From the NCBI RefSeq assembly GCF_012349115.1, contig NZ_PQIG01000133.1:146760-210759 (forward strand): a DNA stretch of 64,000 nucleotides. Reading direction: 5' to 3'. The notes below the pieces were generated by a model. The model was not told where the DNA came from. It was given only the letters and a program-made list of their open reading frames with translations, and did not search any database. The translations under genes were made by a program, and so were the position numbers. Positions 25,459 to 34,350 of this stretch are shown here, in pieces. This DNA is from Rhizobium ruizarguesonis. Its GTDB lineage: Bacteria; Pseudomonadota; Alphaproteobacteria; Rhizobiales; Rhizobiaceae. Positions within the stretch are counted from its first letter, which is position 1, and every line of letters begins with the position of its first letter.

Positions 25459-26840
25459 GCTGTGACTTTCTTCAGATGGAAGGATTTCGGGCGCGTCAGA
25501 TTTTGGAAGCCGATGATCGACAGCGAGCCGCCGCGGCCGGTCTCCTTGACGCCGGTCCAGCAAAGTGCCGGGTCGAGATAGTCCGCGCGGTTCATGAAAA
25601 CGGTGCCGGTTTCGATCTGGCGGCCGAGCCGCCCTGCCCGCTCGACATCTTTGGTCCAGAGCGAGGCCGTCAGCCCGTACTGGCTGTCGTTCATCAAAGC
25701 GAGTGCCTCCTCATCGCTCTTCACCTTCATGATGCCGACCGCCGGACCGAAAGTCTCTTCGCGCATGAAGGCCATGGAGTGGTCGACGTCGACGAGAATC
25801 TGCGGTGCAAGATAGGCGCCGCCGTCATCCTGGGGGAAAAGCTTTGGATCGACAAGCGCTTTGGCGCCCTTGGAAACGGCATCGGCGATCTGCTCGCGCA
25901 CCACCTTGGCGAAGCGCTTATGTGCCATCGGCCCGAGCGACGTATCGGGATCGAGCGGATTGCCGAGCTTGTAATTCGACACCCAGGCAACCGACTTCTC
26001 GACGAAGGCGTCATAGAGCGATTCATGCACGTAGATGCGCTCGATGCCGCAGCAGCACTGGCCGGAATTGTAGGTCGCGCCGTCCATCAGCGTGTCGACG
26101 GCCGCCTCGAGATCGGCGTCCTCCATGACATAACCCGGATCCTTGCCGCCGAGCTCGAGGCCGAGACCGGTGAAGGTGCCGGCGGCGGCCCGCTCCATTG
26201 ACCGCCCGCCTTCGACCGATCCGGTGAAGTTGACGAAATTGAAGCTGCCGGCGGCAATCAGCGCCGACGTCGTTTCATGGTCGAGAAAGACGTTCTGGAA
26301 CACATCCTCGGGAACGCCGGCCTCGATGAAGGCCTGCACCAGCCGCTCACCGACCAGCAGCGTCTGCGAAGCATGTTTCAGCACCACGGTATTGCCGGCC
26401 ATCAACGCCGGCGCGATCGTGTTGATCGCCGTCATATAGGGATAATTCCACGGCGCGACGACGAAGACGACACCATGCGCCTCGCGCTCGATGCGGCGCT
26501 CGAAACGCTCGCTCTCCTCGACGACGACAGGCGCCAAAGCATCCGCGGCGATCGAGGCGACATAGTTGGAACGCTCGTTGAAGCCCTTGTATTCGCCGCC
26601 ATATTTGACCGGCCGGCCCATTTGCCAGGCAAGCTCGGGCACGACGACGTCGGACATCTCGTTCAGCCGCGCAGCACCCTTCAGCACCAGTTGCACGCGC
26701 TCTTCGAGCGGCCGTTTCGCCCAGGCCTTCTGCGCCTTGCGGGCGCGCGCCACCACGTCCTTGGCGGCGTCGAGAGAAAGGGCTGCGCGCTCGGCATAGA
26801 CCGAACCGTCAACCGGTGAAATGCATTGGATCATTGCCAT
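25455..26840 (-). CDS. NAD(P)-dependent aldehyde dehydrogenase
   Basis: Soluble aldehyde dehydrogenase of 461 residues. The catalytic Cys is in NSGQCCCG (Cys263), the general base Glu in LELGGKDP, and the cofactor-site P-W-N-Y-P is present. It is shorter than the usual 480-500 but complete. Start at 26840 follows AGGAACAGATC. It is placed between a glutamine-synthetase-like ligase and an alcohol dehydrogenase, so oxidation of a gamma-glutamyl aldehyde is a reasonable guess, as in the putrescine Puu and ethanolamine GlnA4 routes. The direct substrate is not shown by sequence. Confidence 0.92.
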   Translation of the reverse strand: MAMIQCISPVDGSVYAERAALSLDAAKDVVARARKAQKAWAKRPLEERVQLVLKGAARLNEMSDVVVPELAWQMGRPVKYGGEYKGFNERSNYVASIAADALAPVVVEESERFERRIEREAHGVVFVVAPWNYPYMTAINTIAPALMAGNTVVLKHASQTLLVGERLVQAFIEAGVPEDVFQNVFLDHETTSALIAAGSFNFVNFTGSVEGGRSMERAAAGTFTGLGLELGGKDPGYVMEDADLEAAVDTLMDGATYNSGQCCCGIERIYVHESLYDAFVEKSVAWVSNYKLGNPLDPDTSLGPMAHKRFAKVVREQIADAVSKGAKALVDPKLFPQDDGGAYLAPQILVDVDHSMAFMREETFGPAVGIMKVKSDEEALALMNDSQYGLTASLWTKDVERAGRLGRQIETGTVFMNRADYLDPALCWTGVKETGRGGSLSIIGFQNLTRPKSFHLKKVTA

Positions 26841-27072
26841 GATCTGTTCCTGTCCTCGTATGCGTCAAAATTAGTGAGGGCCATAGCCACTCATCCGCGT
26901 GCCGGCACTCGGGTCGAGCCACTGGTTTCGATCCGTCCTTCGAACCCCCGCTCGCGGAGCGAAGGAGCTATGCCGCACCGTTTCCCGAATTCTCAAGCGA
27001 TCCGTGTGGCAAGTCCCTCTCCCCGCAGCCGGGGAAAGAGTTAGGGTGAGGCAAGCAACCCGCAAATGCCTA
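26841..27072. repeat. Intergenic repeat with CCCC/GGGG dyad
   Basis: The gap between the ligase and aldehyde dehydrogenase genes contains a REP-like repeat at about 27011-27053, CTCTCCCCGCAGCCGGGG-AAAGAG followed by TTAGGGTGAG, of the same kind as at 40710-40860. No gene is visible. Confidence 0.6.
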
Positions 27073-28440
27073 TTAAGCTCTTTCGAAACCGCGCGCCACT
27101 TCCCAGTCGGTGATGCGGCGATCGTATTCTTCCTGCTCCCATTCGGCAGCGCGGGTGTAATGGTCGATCACGTCGTCGCCGAAGGCTTTGCGCAGCATTG
27201 CCGATTCCGTCATTTCAGTCGTGGCCGCACGCAGCGTACGCGGGATTTCGCGGACACCCTTGCCGCCATAGGCGTCGCCGACGAAGGGGGCTTCGAGTTC
27301 GAGCTTGTTCTCGATCCCGTCGATGCCGGCGGCAAGCAGCGCGGCGAAGGCGAGATAAGGATTTAGATCGGAGCCGCCGACGCGGCACTCGATACGGATT
27401 CCCTTGGTCTCCTCACCGCAGAGCCGGTACCCAGCGGTACGGTTGTCCTTGCTCCAGATCGCCTTGGTCGGCGCAAATGTGCCGGCCATGAAGCGTTTGT
27501 AGGAGTTGATGTAGGGCGCCAGGAAATAGGTGATCTCGCTCGCATGGGCGAGAAGCCCGGCGACGTAATTGTGCATCAGCGGCGACATGCCGTATTTGCC
27601 GGTATGGTCGAAGAATAGCGGCTTTTCCTCCAGGCTCCAGAGCGACTGGTGGATATGCGAGGAACTGCCGGCAGCATTGTAGTTCCACTTGGCCAGGAAA
27701 GTGATGGCTTTGCCCTTCGACCAGGCAATCTCCTTGCAGCCGTTCTTGATGATCGCGTGCCGGTCGGCCATGGCGAGCGCATCGGCGTAGCGCACGTTGA
27801 TCTCCTCCTGGCCGGCCGAAGCCTCGCCCTTGGAGTTTTCGACCGGGATGCCGGCGCCCTGCAGCCCGGTGCGGATCGCCCGCATCACCTCTTCCTCCTT
27901 GGTGGTCTGGAAGATGTGGTAGTCCTCGTTATAGGCGCTGGCGAGCTTGAGGTTGCGGTAGCCGGAAGTCTGCGCCGCCTCATAGCTCTGGTCGAACAGG
28001 AAGAATTCGAGCTCGGAGGCCATGTAGGCCTTCATGCCCATATCCTCGAGCCGCTTCACCTGCTTTTTCAGGATCGCGCGCGGCGAGTGGGCGACCTCCT
28101 CATGCGTATGATGGTCGAGCACGTCGCAGAGCACCAACGCGGTGCCTTCGAGCCAGGGAATACGACGCAGCGTCGCCAGATCCGGCCTCATCGTGTAGTC
28201 GCCGTAGCCCTTCTCCCAGCTCGTCGCCTTGTAGCCGGAGACGGTCTCCATCTCCATGTCGGTGGCGATCAGGTAGTTGCAGCTGTGCGTTTCCTTCCAG
28301 GCACTCTCGACGAAATATTCCGCCTGGAAACGCTTGCCCATCAGCCGGCCCTGCATGTCCACCTGGCAGGCCAGAACCGTGTCGATGCGCCCTTCGGCAA
28401 CATCCTTCCTGAGATCGTCGATTGTGTAGCTGCTGCTCAT
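27073..28440 (-). CDS. Glutamine-synthetase-like gamma-glutamyl-amine ligase
   Basis: Cytoplasmic ATP-dependent ligase of 455 residues in the glutamine synthetase superfamily, more like gamma-glutamylpolyamine or gamma-glutamylethanolamide synthetases than GlnA. Metal and substrate residues are recognisable: ASELEFFLF, E-A-S-A-G-Q-E-E-I-N, N-A-A-G-S-S-S-H-I-H, N-R-T-A-G-Y-R and I-R-I-E-C-R. There is no adenylylation-type C-terminal Tyr region typical of GSI. Start at 28440 follows AGGCGGATCAATC. Neighbours are an APC permease, aldehyde and alcohol dehydrogenases and a formylglutamate-hydrolase-like enzyme, which together suggest amine catabolism through gamma-glutamyl intermediates. Confidence 0.88.
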   Translation of the reverse strand: MSSSYTIDDLRKDVAEGRIDTVLACQVDMQGRLMGKRFQAEYFVESAWKETHSCNYLIATDMEMETVSGYKATSWEKGYGDYTMRPDLATLRRIPWLEGTALVLCDVLDHHTHEEVAHSPRAILKKQVKRLEDMGMKAYMASELEFFLFDQSYEAAQTSGYRNLKLASAYNEDYHIFQTTKEEEVMRAIRTGLQGAGIPVENSKGEASAGQEEINVRYADALAMADRHAIIKNGCKEIAWSKGKAITFLAKWNYNAAGSSSHIHQSLWSLEEKPLFFDHTGKYGMSPLMHNYVAGLLAHASEITYFLAPYINSYKRFMAGTFAPTKAIWSKDNRTAGYRLCGEETKGIRIECRVGGSDLNPYLAFAALLAAGIDGIENKLELEAPFVGDAYGGKGVREIPRTLRAATTEMTESAMLRKAFGDDVIDHYTRAAEWEQEEYDRRITDWEVARGFERA

Positions 28441-28537
28441 GATTGATCCGCCTGAATTGGATTGACAAAATCGGGGCAACGAAATCGCATGCGCTCGGCC
28501 GGACTTTGCGGCCCGATGCCTTTTCGTTGAACCGTGA

Positions 28538-28560
28538 TGGGGCCGCAGGATGCGGCCCCA
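28538..28560 (-). other. Intercistronic perfect hairpin
   Basis: TGGGGCCGCA and TGCGGCCCCA are exact complements around a three-base loop, between the permease stop and the ligase start. There is no T-run on the minus strand, so it is more likely an mRNA-stabilising or processing element than a terminator. Confidence 0.6.
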
Positions 28561-28585
28561 CCATTTGAGAGGGAAGCCTCGATGC

Positions 28586-30148
28586 TTAGTTTTCGCCGCT
28601 TTCGCCGACGGCTGCTTCGGCGGCCGCGATGTCGGCCTGGCGCTTCGCCACTTCGGCGCCGATCGGCGGCCCCTTGAAGCGCCGGCTTTCGAAACCGAAC
28701 CAGACGATCGCGGTGAGCACCAGGAAGCCGACGGTAACGTAAAGCGCAATACCGTTCGGCGGCTGGATGCCGAGAATGAAGATCAGGATCATAGCGATGA
28801 TCGTGAGCACGGCAAAGAGCTTGAAGACGCCTTCGCCGAGGTTCCATGGACCCATCTTGTCCCACTTCGATGTGCCCCAGGCGAAGAGGCCGAGCGTGAT
28901 CGGAATCGCGAAGGAGAAGAACAGGAAGATGACAGTGCACGAGACAACGATTGTATAAACCGGCGTCTCACCGATTTTCATGAAGTCGAGTGAGGTAAAC
29001 CAAACGAAAAGTACCGACAGGATGGAGCCAGTCCAGATCGCCGCCACCGGCGTGCGGTATTTCGGGCTGACCTTCGACAGCGCCTTTGATGCCGGCAGAC
29101 CGCCGTCACGCGAGAAGGCAAAGATCATGCGCGAGACCGAGGTGACGGTCGCAAGACCGCACAGCCACTGGCTGACCAGGATCGCAAGATAGAGAATGTC
29201 CTTGACGATCGGGTTCACCTGGCTGTCCATTGCCCAGAAGAACACGTTCCAGCCCTGCTTTGCCGCATCGTCCATGTTCGGCAGCATCAGAACGAAGGCG
29301 CACAGCATGATGTAGCCGAAAAGAGCCGACCACAGGACGGAGGAGACCATGCCGCGCGGAACCGATTCGGCAGCCTTGACGGTCTCTTCCGATGTATGCG
29401 CCGAGGCGTCATAGCCGGTGATGGTGTAGATCGGCAGCAGCAGGCCGAGAAGGAAGACCCAGGCGCCCGAGGTGGAAGGCCAGACGTTGCCGCCGACTTC
29501 GCCGGAATAGTTGGCAAAAGTGAAAAGACGGCCGATCTCGTAGGAGGGCGCTGCGATGAGGCAGACGGCCGACAGCGCGATAGCGGTCGCGAAGATGAGA
29601 TAACCCGAGAAATCGGTCAGCTTCGCGGTCAGTCCGATGCCCATGTGGTTCACGAGCGCCTGCGCGCCGGTGATGACCACGAGGAAGATGATGCGCACCG
29701 CTATCGTGTCAGTCAGTCCGAAATAGCTGGTGCCGAACGACCCCATGAAGAAATAATAGGTGCCGACATTGATGGCGCCCAGCACTGTGACGAGACCGAG
29801 CAGGTTGAACCAGGCGGTCACCCAGCCGGTGAAACGGTTTCCGAGGATCGAGCTCCAGTGATAGAGGCCGCCGGCCGTCGGATAGGCCGAGCTGATCTGC
29901 GCCATGCCGATGGCGAAGACGAGCGAGATGAAGCAGCCGACCGGCCAGCCGATGCCGATGGCGGCGCCGCCGGCACCCGAGGTCGCCTGCGCCAGCGAAT
30001 TGATGCCGCCGGAGAGGATGCAGATAATGGAAAATGAGACGGCGAAGTTCGAGAACGAACTCATGCGTCGTTCGAGTTCCTGGGCATAACCCATGGAATG
30101 CAGGATGTGCACATCCTGCTTCTTGTCCAGTTCGGTATAATCCGACAT
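28586..30148 (-). CDS. APC-family amino acid/amine permease
   Basis: Inner-membrane transporter of 520 residues with about twelve helices. The consensus F-S-N-F-A-V-S-F-S-I-I-x-I-L-x-G-G of the first helix matches the amino acid/choline/GABA permease branch of the APC family. It begins the ligase cluster on the minus strand and probably imports the amine substrate. Start at 30148 follows GGGGGAAGTC. The exact solute (putrescine, GABA, ethanolamine or choline-like) is not decided by sequence. Confidence 0.9.
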   Translation of the reverse strand: MSDYTELDKKQDVHILHSMGYAQELERRMSSFSNFAVSFSIICILSGGINSLAQATSGAGGAAIGIGWPVGCFISLVFAIGMAQISSAYPTAGGLYHWSSILGNRFTGWVTAWFNLLGLVTVLGAINVGTYYFFMGSFGTSYFGLTDTIAVRIIFLVVITGAQALVNHMGIGLTAKLTDFSGYLIFATAIALSAVCLIAAPSYEIGRLFTFANYSGEVGGNVWPSTSGAWVFLLGLLLPIYTITGYDASAHTSEETVKAAESVPRGMVSSVLWSALFGYIMLCAFVLMLPNMDDAAKQGWNVFFWAMDSQVNPIVKDILYLAILVSQWLCGLATVTSVSRMIFAFSRDGGLPASKALSKVSPKYRTPVAAIWTGSILSVLFVWFTSLDFMKIGETPVYTIVVSCTVIFLFFSFAIPITLGLFAWGTSKWDKMGPWNLGEGVFKLFAVLTIIAMILIFILGIQPPNGIALYVTVGFLVLTAIVWFGFESRRFKGPPIGAEVAKRQADIAAAEAAVGESGEN

Positions 30149-30268
30149 GACTTCCCCCTGTTCACGATCGGCCGCGGGATTGCGGGCCGATTCAGTGCCA
30201 ATTGCCCGCGACATTTGCGCCGTGCGGACGTCCGCAGTTAAACTGCTCCCTCGGGTCTTCTTTTTATG

Positions 30269-31048
30269 TCAGGCGTCCAGGCTTTGCTGGAGCAGCCCTT
30301 TCAGATAGTCGGCCATGACCCCTTGGCCGGTATCGTCTGCGATGAGGTCGTTGCGGACCTCGATCATCACATTGCGCAAGCCGTTCGAAAGCCCATGCAG
30401 GATCAGCGTGTGGGTCACGCCGTCCTCGGGCCCGTAAGGCTTGTTGCGTTCCGTCCTGTAAAGCGGCGCCTCGGCCGCAGCCTCCAGCATAAGGTCGGCA
30501 AGCCGGCTGTCCTCATCATGCAATATGCCGAGTTCGACGGCGCGTTCGCGGCCATGATAGACCGGCGTGAAGCTGTGCATCGTCACGATGATGCTGTCCT
30601 GTGCCCTCGCTCGGCGATCGCGGATCAGCCCGCGAATAGCATCGTGGAAAGGCACATAGAGCGCGTCGGTGCGCGCAAGCCGTTCTTCGGGGCTCAAATC
30701 CTTATTGCCGGGAATGGCGTAGATCTCGCTGGTCTCCGGCATGGCGCCGGGTGAACTGGGCGGCCGGTTGCAGTCGTAGATAAGCCGGGAGAACCGCTGG
30801 TAAACGAGCGTCGCGTCGAGCGCTTCCGATATGTTGCGGGCGACCGCAAGCGCGCCCGGGTCCCAGGCAATGTGACTGGAGAGCGCTTCGCTGGGCAGGC
30901 CGAGATTGCCGAAAACGGCCGGAAGTGCATTCGAAGCGTGCTCGCAGATGAGAAGCACCGGGCTCCGGCCGTGGATACGCTCGATCCCGACGCAGTCACC
31001 GTCCGCTTCGCTGAGGATTTTCGGCCGGGCCAGCACCAAAGGCGCCAC
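30269..31048 (-). CDS. N-formylglutamate amidohydrolase family protein
   Basis: Predicted zinc amidohydrolase of 259 residues. L-L-I-C-E-H-A-S-N near the N-terminus and T-M-H-S-F-T-P-V carry the metal-binding Glu/His of the family, and N-G-L-R-N-V-M-I-E-V-R-N-D-L-I is the C-terminal signature. No hut genes lie nearby, so hydrolysis of formylglutamate from histidine is unlikely here; cleaving a gamma-glutamyl amide at the end of the clustered pathway is an alternative. The GTG at 31048 follows AAGGA with almost no spacing; TTG 31039 or GTG 31036 fit the ribosome site better, so the first residues are uncertain. Confidence 0.85.
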   Translation of the reverse strand: MAPLVLARPKILSEADGDCVGIERIHGRSPVLLICEHASNALPAVFGNLGLPSEALSSHIAWDPGALAVARNISEALDATLVYQRFSRLIYDCNRPPSSPGAMPETSEIYAIPGNKDLSPEERLARTDALYVPFHDAIRGLIRDRRARAQDSIIVTMHSFTPVYHGRERAVELGILHDEDSRLADLMLEAAAEAPLYRTERNKPYGPEDGVTHTLILHGLSNGLRNVMIEVRNDLIADDTGQGVMADYLKGLLQQSLDA

Positions 31049-31100
31049 TCCTTATCCCTTAACAAATTCCTTATGAAGAAAAGAATTCTTCAGGTTCCGG

Positions 31101-31143
31101 CCACTGTCAAGCGTCGACTGAAAATTTCTTTTCATGACAGTGG
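31101..31143. promoter_or_regulatory. Operator region of the RpiR regulator
   Basis: In the divergent promoter region an outer inverted repeat CCACTGTCA (31101-31109) / TGACAGTGG (31135-31143) encloses an inner dyad TGAAAATTTCTTTTCA (31119-31134). RpiR-family proteins typically bind TGAAA-N-TTTCA-like dyads, so this is probably the site of the adjacent regulator. Confidence 0.6.
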
Positions 31144-31218
31144 TTGACATGGATTATGACAGCGTTGTTAACTTTCAGTGGGAAAGTGGCGCCAGACCAT
31201 CCCGGGGAGCATAGTTAC

Positions 31219-32091
31219 GTGACAGTTGCGTCGAAGACGGTTTCGGACGTCATACACTCGCATTTGGGGGTGTTGACGCGCGCCGAGAAGCAGTTGGCCG
31301 AAAGCCTTCTCGACAATTATCCGGTTTCCGGCCTCGGCAGCATCACCACCATTGCCGAGAATGCCGGCGTCTCGACGCCGACCGTCGTGCGCATGGTGCA
31401 GAAGCTCGGCTTCAAAGGCTATCCGGACTTTCAGGCGCATTTGCACCTGGAGGTCGAGGCGACGATTTCCAACCCCATCGCCAAACACGACCGCTGGGCG
31501 CAGAACGCCCCGGGCACCCATATTCTCAACCGTTTCGCCGATGCGATCATGGGTAATCTGCGCCAGACGCTGACCGATCTCGACACCGCGACTTTCGATA
31601 GCGTTGCCGCGCTGCTCTCCGACCGCAAGCGCGGCCTTTATTTCGTCGGCGGCCGCATCACCGGCGCGCTTGCCGAGTATTTCTTCACCCATATGCAGGT
31701 CATCCGGCCGGCAACGACGCTGCTATCGTCGAATTCCAGCAGTTGGCCGCAATATGTCCTCAACATGAATGCCGGCGACATCCTGATCATCTTCGACATC
31801 CGCCGCTACGAGCAGGAGATGGTGAGCCTCGCCACCGCCGCCCGCAAGCGCGGCGCCGAAATCGTCGTCTTCACCGACCAGTGGGGATCGCCCGCTGCCA
31901 AGCTCGCCAGGTATGCTTTTCGCGTCCGGATCGAGGCGCCGTCGGCCTGGGATTCTTCCGTCGTCACCCTTTTCATCGTCGAAGCGCTGATCGAGGCCGT
32001 TCAGAATTCGACCTGGGACGAGACGAAGGAGCGCATGAAGACACTGGAAGGCCTGTTCGAGCAGACCAGGCTTTTCCGCAAACCGGGTTAG
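31219..32091 (+). CDS. RpiR-family transcriptional regulator
   Basis: A 290-residue regulator: N-terminal helix-turn-helix (about 1-80, with T-T-I-A-E-N-A-G-V-S-T-P-T-V-V-R-M recognition helix) and a C-terminal SIS sugar-phosphate-type ligand domain (about 125-255, with F-V-G-G-R-I-T-G). It is divergent from the amine/gamma-glutamyl cluster and likely controls it. The GTG at 31219 follows GGGGAGCATAGTTAC and matches the family's usual N-terminus; an ATG at 31156 is an alternative that would overlap no other gene. Confidence 0.88.
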   Translation: MTVASKTVSDVIHSHLGVLTRAEKQLAESLLDNYPVSGLGSITTIAENAGVSTPTVVRMVQKLGFKGYPDFQAHLHLEVEATISNPIAKHDRWAQNAPGTHILNRFADAIMGNLRQTLTDLDTATFDSVAALLSDRKRGLYFVGGRITGALAEYFFTHMQVIRPATTLLSSNSSSWPQYVLNMNAGDILIIFDIRRYEQEMVSLATAARKRGAEIVVFTDQWGSPAAKLARYAFRVRIEAPSAWDSSVVTLFIVEALIEAVQNSTWDETKERMKTLEGLFEQTRLFRKPG

Positions 32092-32211
32092 GAGGACAAG
32101 ACTAAAACAGAAGAAAAACAATGACGGATTTTGGGGAAGGCAGACGCCGTTGTCGCAAACAAAACATTTGCCACAACCTCTGCTATTCACAGCAGAATTA
32201 ACGTCATCCTA

Positions 32212-32229
32212 CTGTCACACAAGCTTCAT
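32212..32229 (+). promoter_or_regulatory. Candidate Pho box upstream of the ABC importer
   Basis: CTGTCACACAAGCTTCAT matches a PhoB double half-site: first half 6 of 7, second half 4 of 7, four-base spacer. It lies 52 bp before the binding-protein start. I recall a related afuA-type operon of Sinorhizobium meliloti being reported as phosphate-regulated, which would fit, but this is not proven here. Confidence 0.4.
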
Positions 32230-32281
32230 GTAATCTCATTAACAGCATCGCCAGACACTGAAAACCCGAAGGAGAACAACA

Positions 32282-33385
32282 GTGATCTCTAACATTTCTC
32301 GACTTCTGTCGCTTTCTACTGCGATGATCGTGGCTTCGACCGCGATTGCCGCCGCCGAGCCGAGCGCTGAACTTATTGCCGCCGCCAAGAAGGAAGGCAC
32401 CCTGACGACGATCGCTCTTCCGCACGACTGGTGCGGCTACGGCGAAGTCATCGCCGGCTTCAAGGCCAAGTATGGCCTCGAGGTCAACGAGCTCAACCCG
32501 GATGCGGGTTCGGGCGACGAAGTCGAAGCCATCAAGGCCAACAAGGGCAACACCGGCCCGCAGGCTCCTGACGTCATCGACGTCGGCCTCTCTTTCGGCC
32601 CGTCCGCAAAGAAAGACGGCCTGATCCAGCCTTACAAGGTCTCCACCTGGGACTCCATCCCGGATACCGCCAAGGATGCCGAAGGCTACTGGTACGGCGA
32701 CTATTACGGCGTTCTCTCGTTCCTCGTGAACAAGGATCTCGTCAAGGAATCGCCGGCCGACTGGGCCGACCTGAAGAAGAGCGACTACGCAAACACCGTC
32801 GCCCTCGCAGGCGATCCGCGTACCGCCAACCAGGCCGTCCAGGGCGTCTATGCGGCCGGTCTTTCCGCATCCGGCGGTGACGCTGCCAAGGCCGGCGAAG
32901 AAGGTTTGAAATTCTTCGCCGAATTGAACAAGAACGGCAATTTCGTGCCGGTCGTCGGCAAGGCGGCTCCGTTCGCCCAGGGCTCCACGCCGATCATCGT
33001 TGCCTGGGATTACAACGCCCTCTCCTGGGGCGAAAGCCTGAAAGGCAATCCTCCGTTTGAGGTCGTCGTTCCGAAGACCGGCGTCGTTGCCGGCGTCTAC
33101 GTCCAGGCTATCTCCGCCTTCGCTCCGCACCCGAACGCTGCGAAGCTCTGGATGGAATACCTCTATTCCGACGAAGGTCAGCTCGGCTGGCTGAAGGGCT
33201 ATTGCCACCCGATCCGCTTCAACGATCTTGCCAAGAACAACAAGATCCCGAAGGAACTGCTCGACAAGCTGCCGCCGGCTGCAGCCTATGAAAAGGCTGT
33301 TTTCCCGACACTCGAAGAGCAGTCCGCTGGCAAGGAAGCCATCACCAAGAACTGGGATTCCGTTGTCGGCGCCGCCGTCAAGTAA
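32282..33385 (+). CDS. ABC transporter substrate-binding protein (Fe3+/polyamine-like)
   Basis: Periplasmic solute-binding protein of 367 residues, first gene of a four-gene importer. A signal peptide of about 24 residues ends at I-A-A-A-E. The fold is that of the ferric/spermidine/phosphonate binding group (class II, about 340 residues mature). There are no obvious iron-ligand tyrosine pair and no lipobox, so iron is not certain; the preceding Pho-box-like site makes a phosphorus compound worth testing. The GTG at 32282 follows AAGGAG. A strong hairpin terminates or slows transcription after its stop. Confidence 0.88.
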   Translation: MISNISRLLSLSTAMIVASTAIAAAEPSAELIAAAKKEGTLTTIALPHDWCGYGEVIAGFKAKYGLEVNELNPDAGSGDEVEAIKANKGNTGPQAPDVIDVGLSFGPSAKKDGLIQPYKVSTWDSIPDTAKDAEGYWYGDYYGVLSFLVNKDLVKESPADWADLKKSDYANTVALAGDPRTANQAVQGVYAAGLSASGGDAAKAGEEGLKFFAELNKNGNFVPVVGKAAPFAQGSTPIIVAWDYNALSWGESLKGNPPFEVVVPKTGVVAGVYVQAISAFAPHPNAAKLWMEYLYSDEGQLGWLKGYCHPIRFNDLAKNNKIPKELLDKLPPAAAYEKAVFPTLEEQSAGKEAITKNWDSVVGAAVK

Positions 33386-33397
33386 CCTCTGATCCTG

Positions 33398-33425
33398 CCT
33401 CCCCGCCGCAAGGCGGGGAGGTTTT
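33398..33425 (+). terminator. Attenuator-like terminator inside the ABC operon
   Basis: CCTCCCCGCC-GCAA-GGCGGGGAGG followed by TTTT. It lies 12 bp after the binding-protein stop and upstream of the permease, so it should reduce but not abolish downstream transcription. Confidence 0.8.
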
Positions 33426-33444
33426 CTCACTCCGACGCCCCAGG

Positions 33445-34350
33445 ATGAGCTTTTCCATGAGCACCGTTTCAACGCCTATGGTGCGCAGTGCCCCCTTGAT
33501 CAACAGAGATCGCGTGATCGACTGGCTGGGCATTGCACCCTTCATCATTTTCTCCCTGCTGTTCCTGATCATCCCCACGCTTTATCTTGTGGCGGGCGCA
33601 TTCCTGACGCCCGAGGGCGATTTGACGCTGAAGAATATCGGTGATCTCTTTACCCCATCCATCATGAGCGCCTACTCGATCAGTATCCGTGTGTCGGTGG
33701 CGTCAGCTCTGGGCGGTGCGCTGATCGGCTTCTTCCTCGCCTGGGCCGTCGTGCTCGGCGGCCTGCCCGCCTCCATCCGTTCGACGCTGCTGACCTTCTC
33801 CGGCGTCGCCTCGAATTTCGCCGGCGTGCCGCTTGCCTTTGCCTTTCTCGCAACGCTCGGCCGCACCGGGCTTGTGACGATTTTCCTGCGCGAATGGTTC
33901 GGCTTCAATCTCTACGGCACCGGCTTTAATCTGTTGTCCTTCTTCGGCCTCACCATCACCTACATGTATTTCCAGATCCCGCTGATGGTGCTGATCCTGA
34001 CGCCGGCCCTCGACGGCATGAAGAAGGAATGGCGCGAAGCCTCGCAGATCCTCGGCGCCACCAACCGCCAATACTGGACGATGGTCGCGCTGCCGATCCT
34101 TTGGCCGAGCCTGCTAGGCACGACGCTGTTGCTCTTCGCCAACGCTTTCGGCGCCATCGCCACCGCTTTCGCGCTGACCGGCAGCTCGCTGAACATCGTG
34201 CCGATCCTGCTCTATGCACAGATCCGCGGCGACGTTCTGCACAATGCCAATCTCGGTTACGCCATTGCGCTTGGCATGATCGTCATCACCGGCGTCTCCA
34301 ACGTCCTTTACCTCATGCTGCGCATGCGCGCCGAACGGTGGCAGAAATGA
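33445..34350 (+). CDS. ABC transporter permease (first)
   Basis: Inner-membrane component of 301 residues with six hydrophobic segments and the EAA-loop (E-A-S-Q-I-L-G-A-T, about residue 205). Belongs to the polyamine/iron (CysT-W) permease group. Start may be 33445 or, more likely given AGGA spacing, 33457. The stop overlaps the next permease (ATGA). Confidence 0.88.
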   Translation: MSFSMSTVSTPMVRSAPLINRDRVIDWLGIAPFIIFSLLFLIIPTLYLVAGAFLTPEGDLTLKNIGDLFTPSIMSAYSISIRVSVASALGGALIGFFLAWAVVLGGLPASIRSTLLTFSGVASNFAGVPLAFAFLATLGRTGLVTIFLREWFGFNLYGTGFNLLSFFGLTITYMYFQIPLMVLILTPALDGMKKEWREASQILGATNRQYWTMVALPILWPSLLGTTLLLFANAFGAIATAFALTGSSLNIVPILLYAQIRGDVLHNANLGYAIALGMIVITGVSNVLYLMLRMRAERWQK

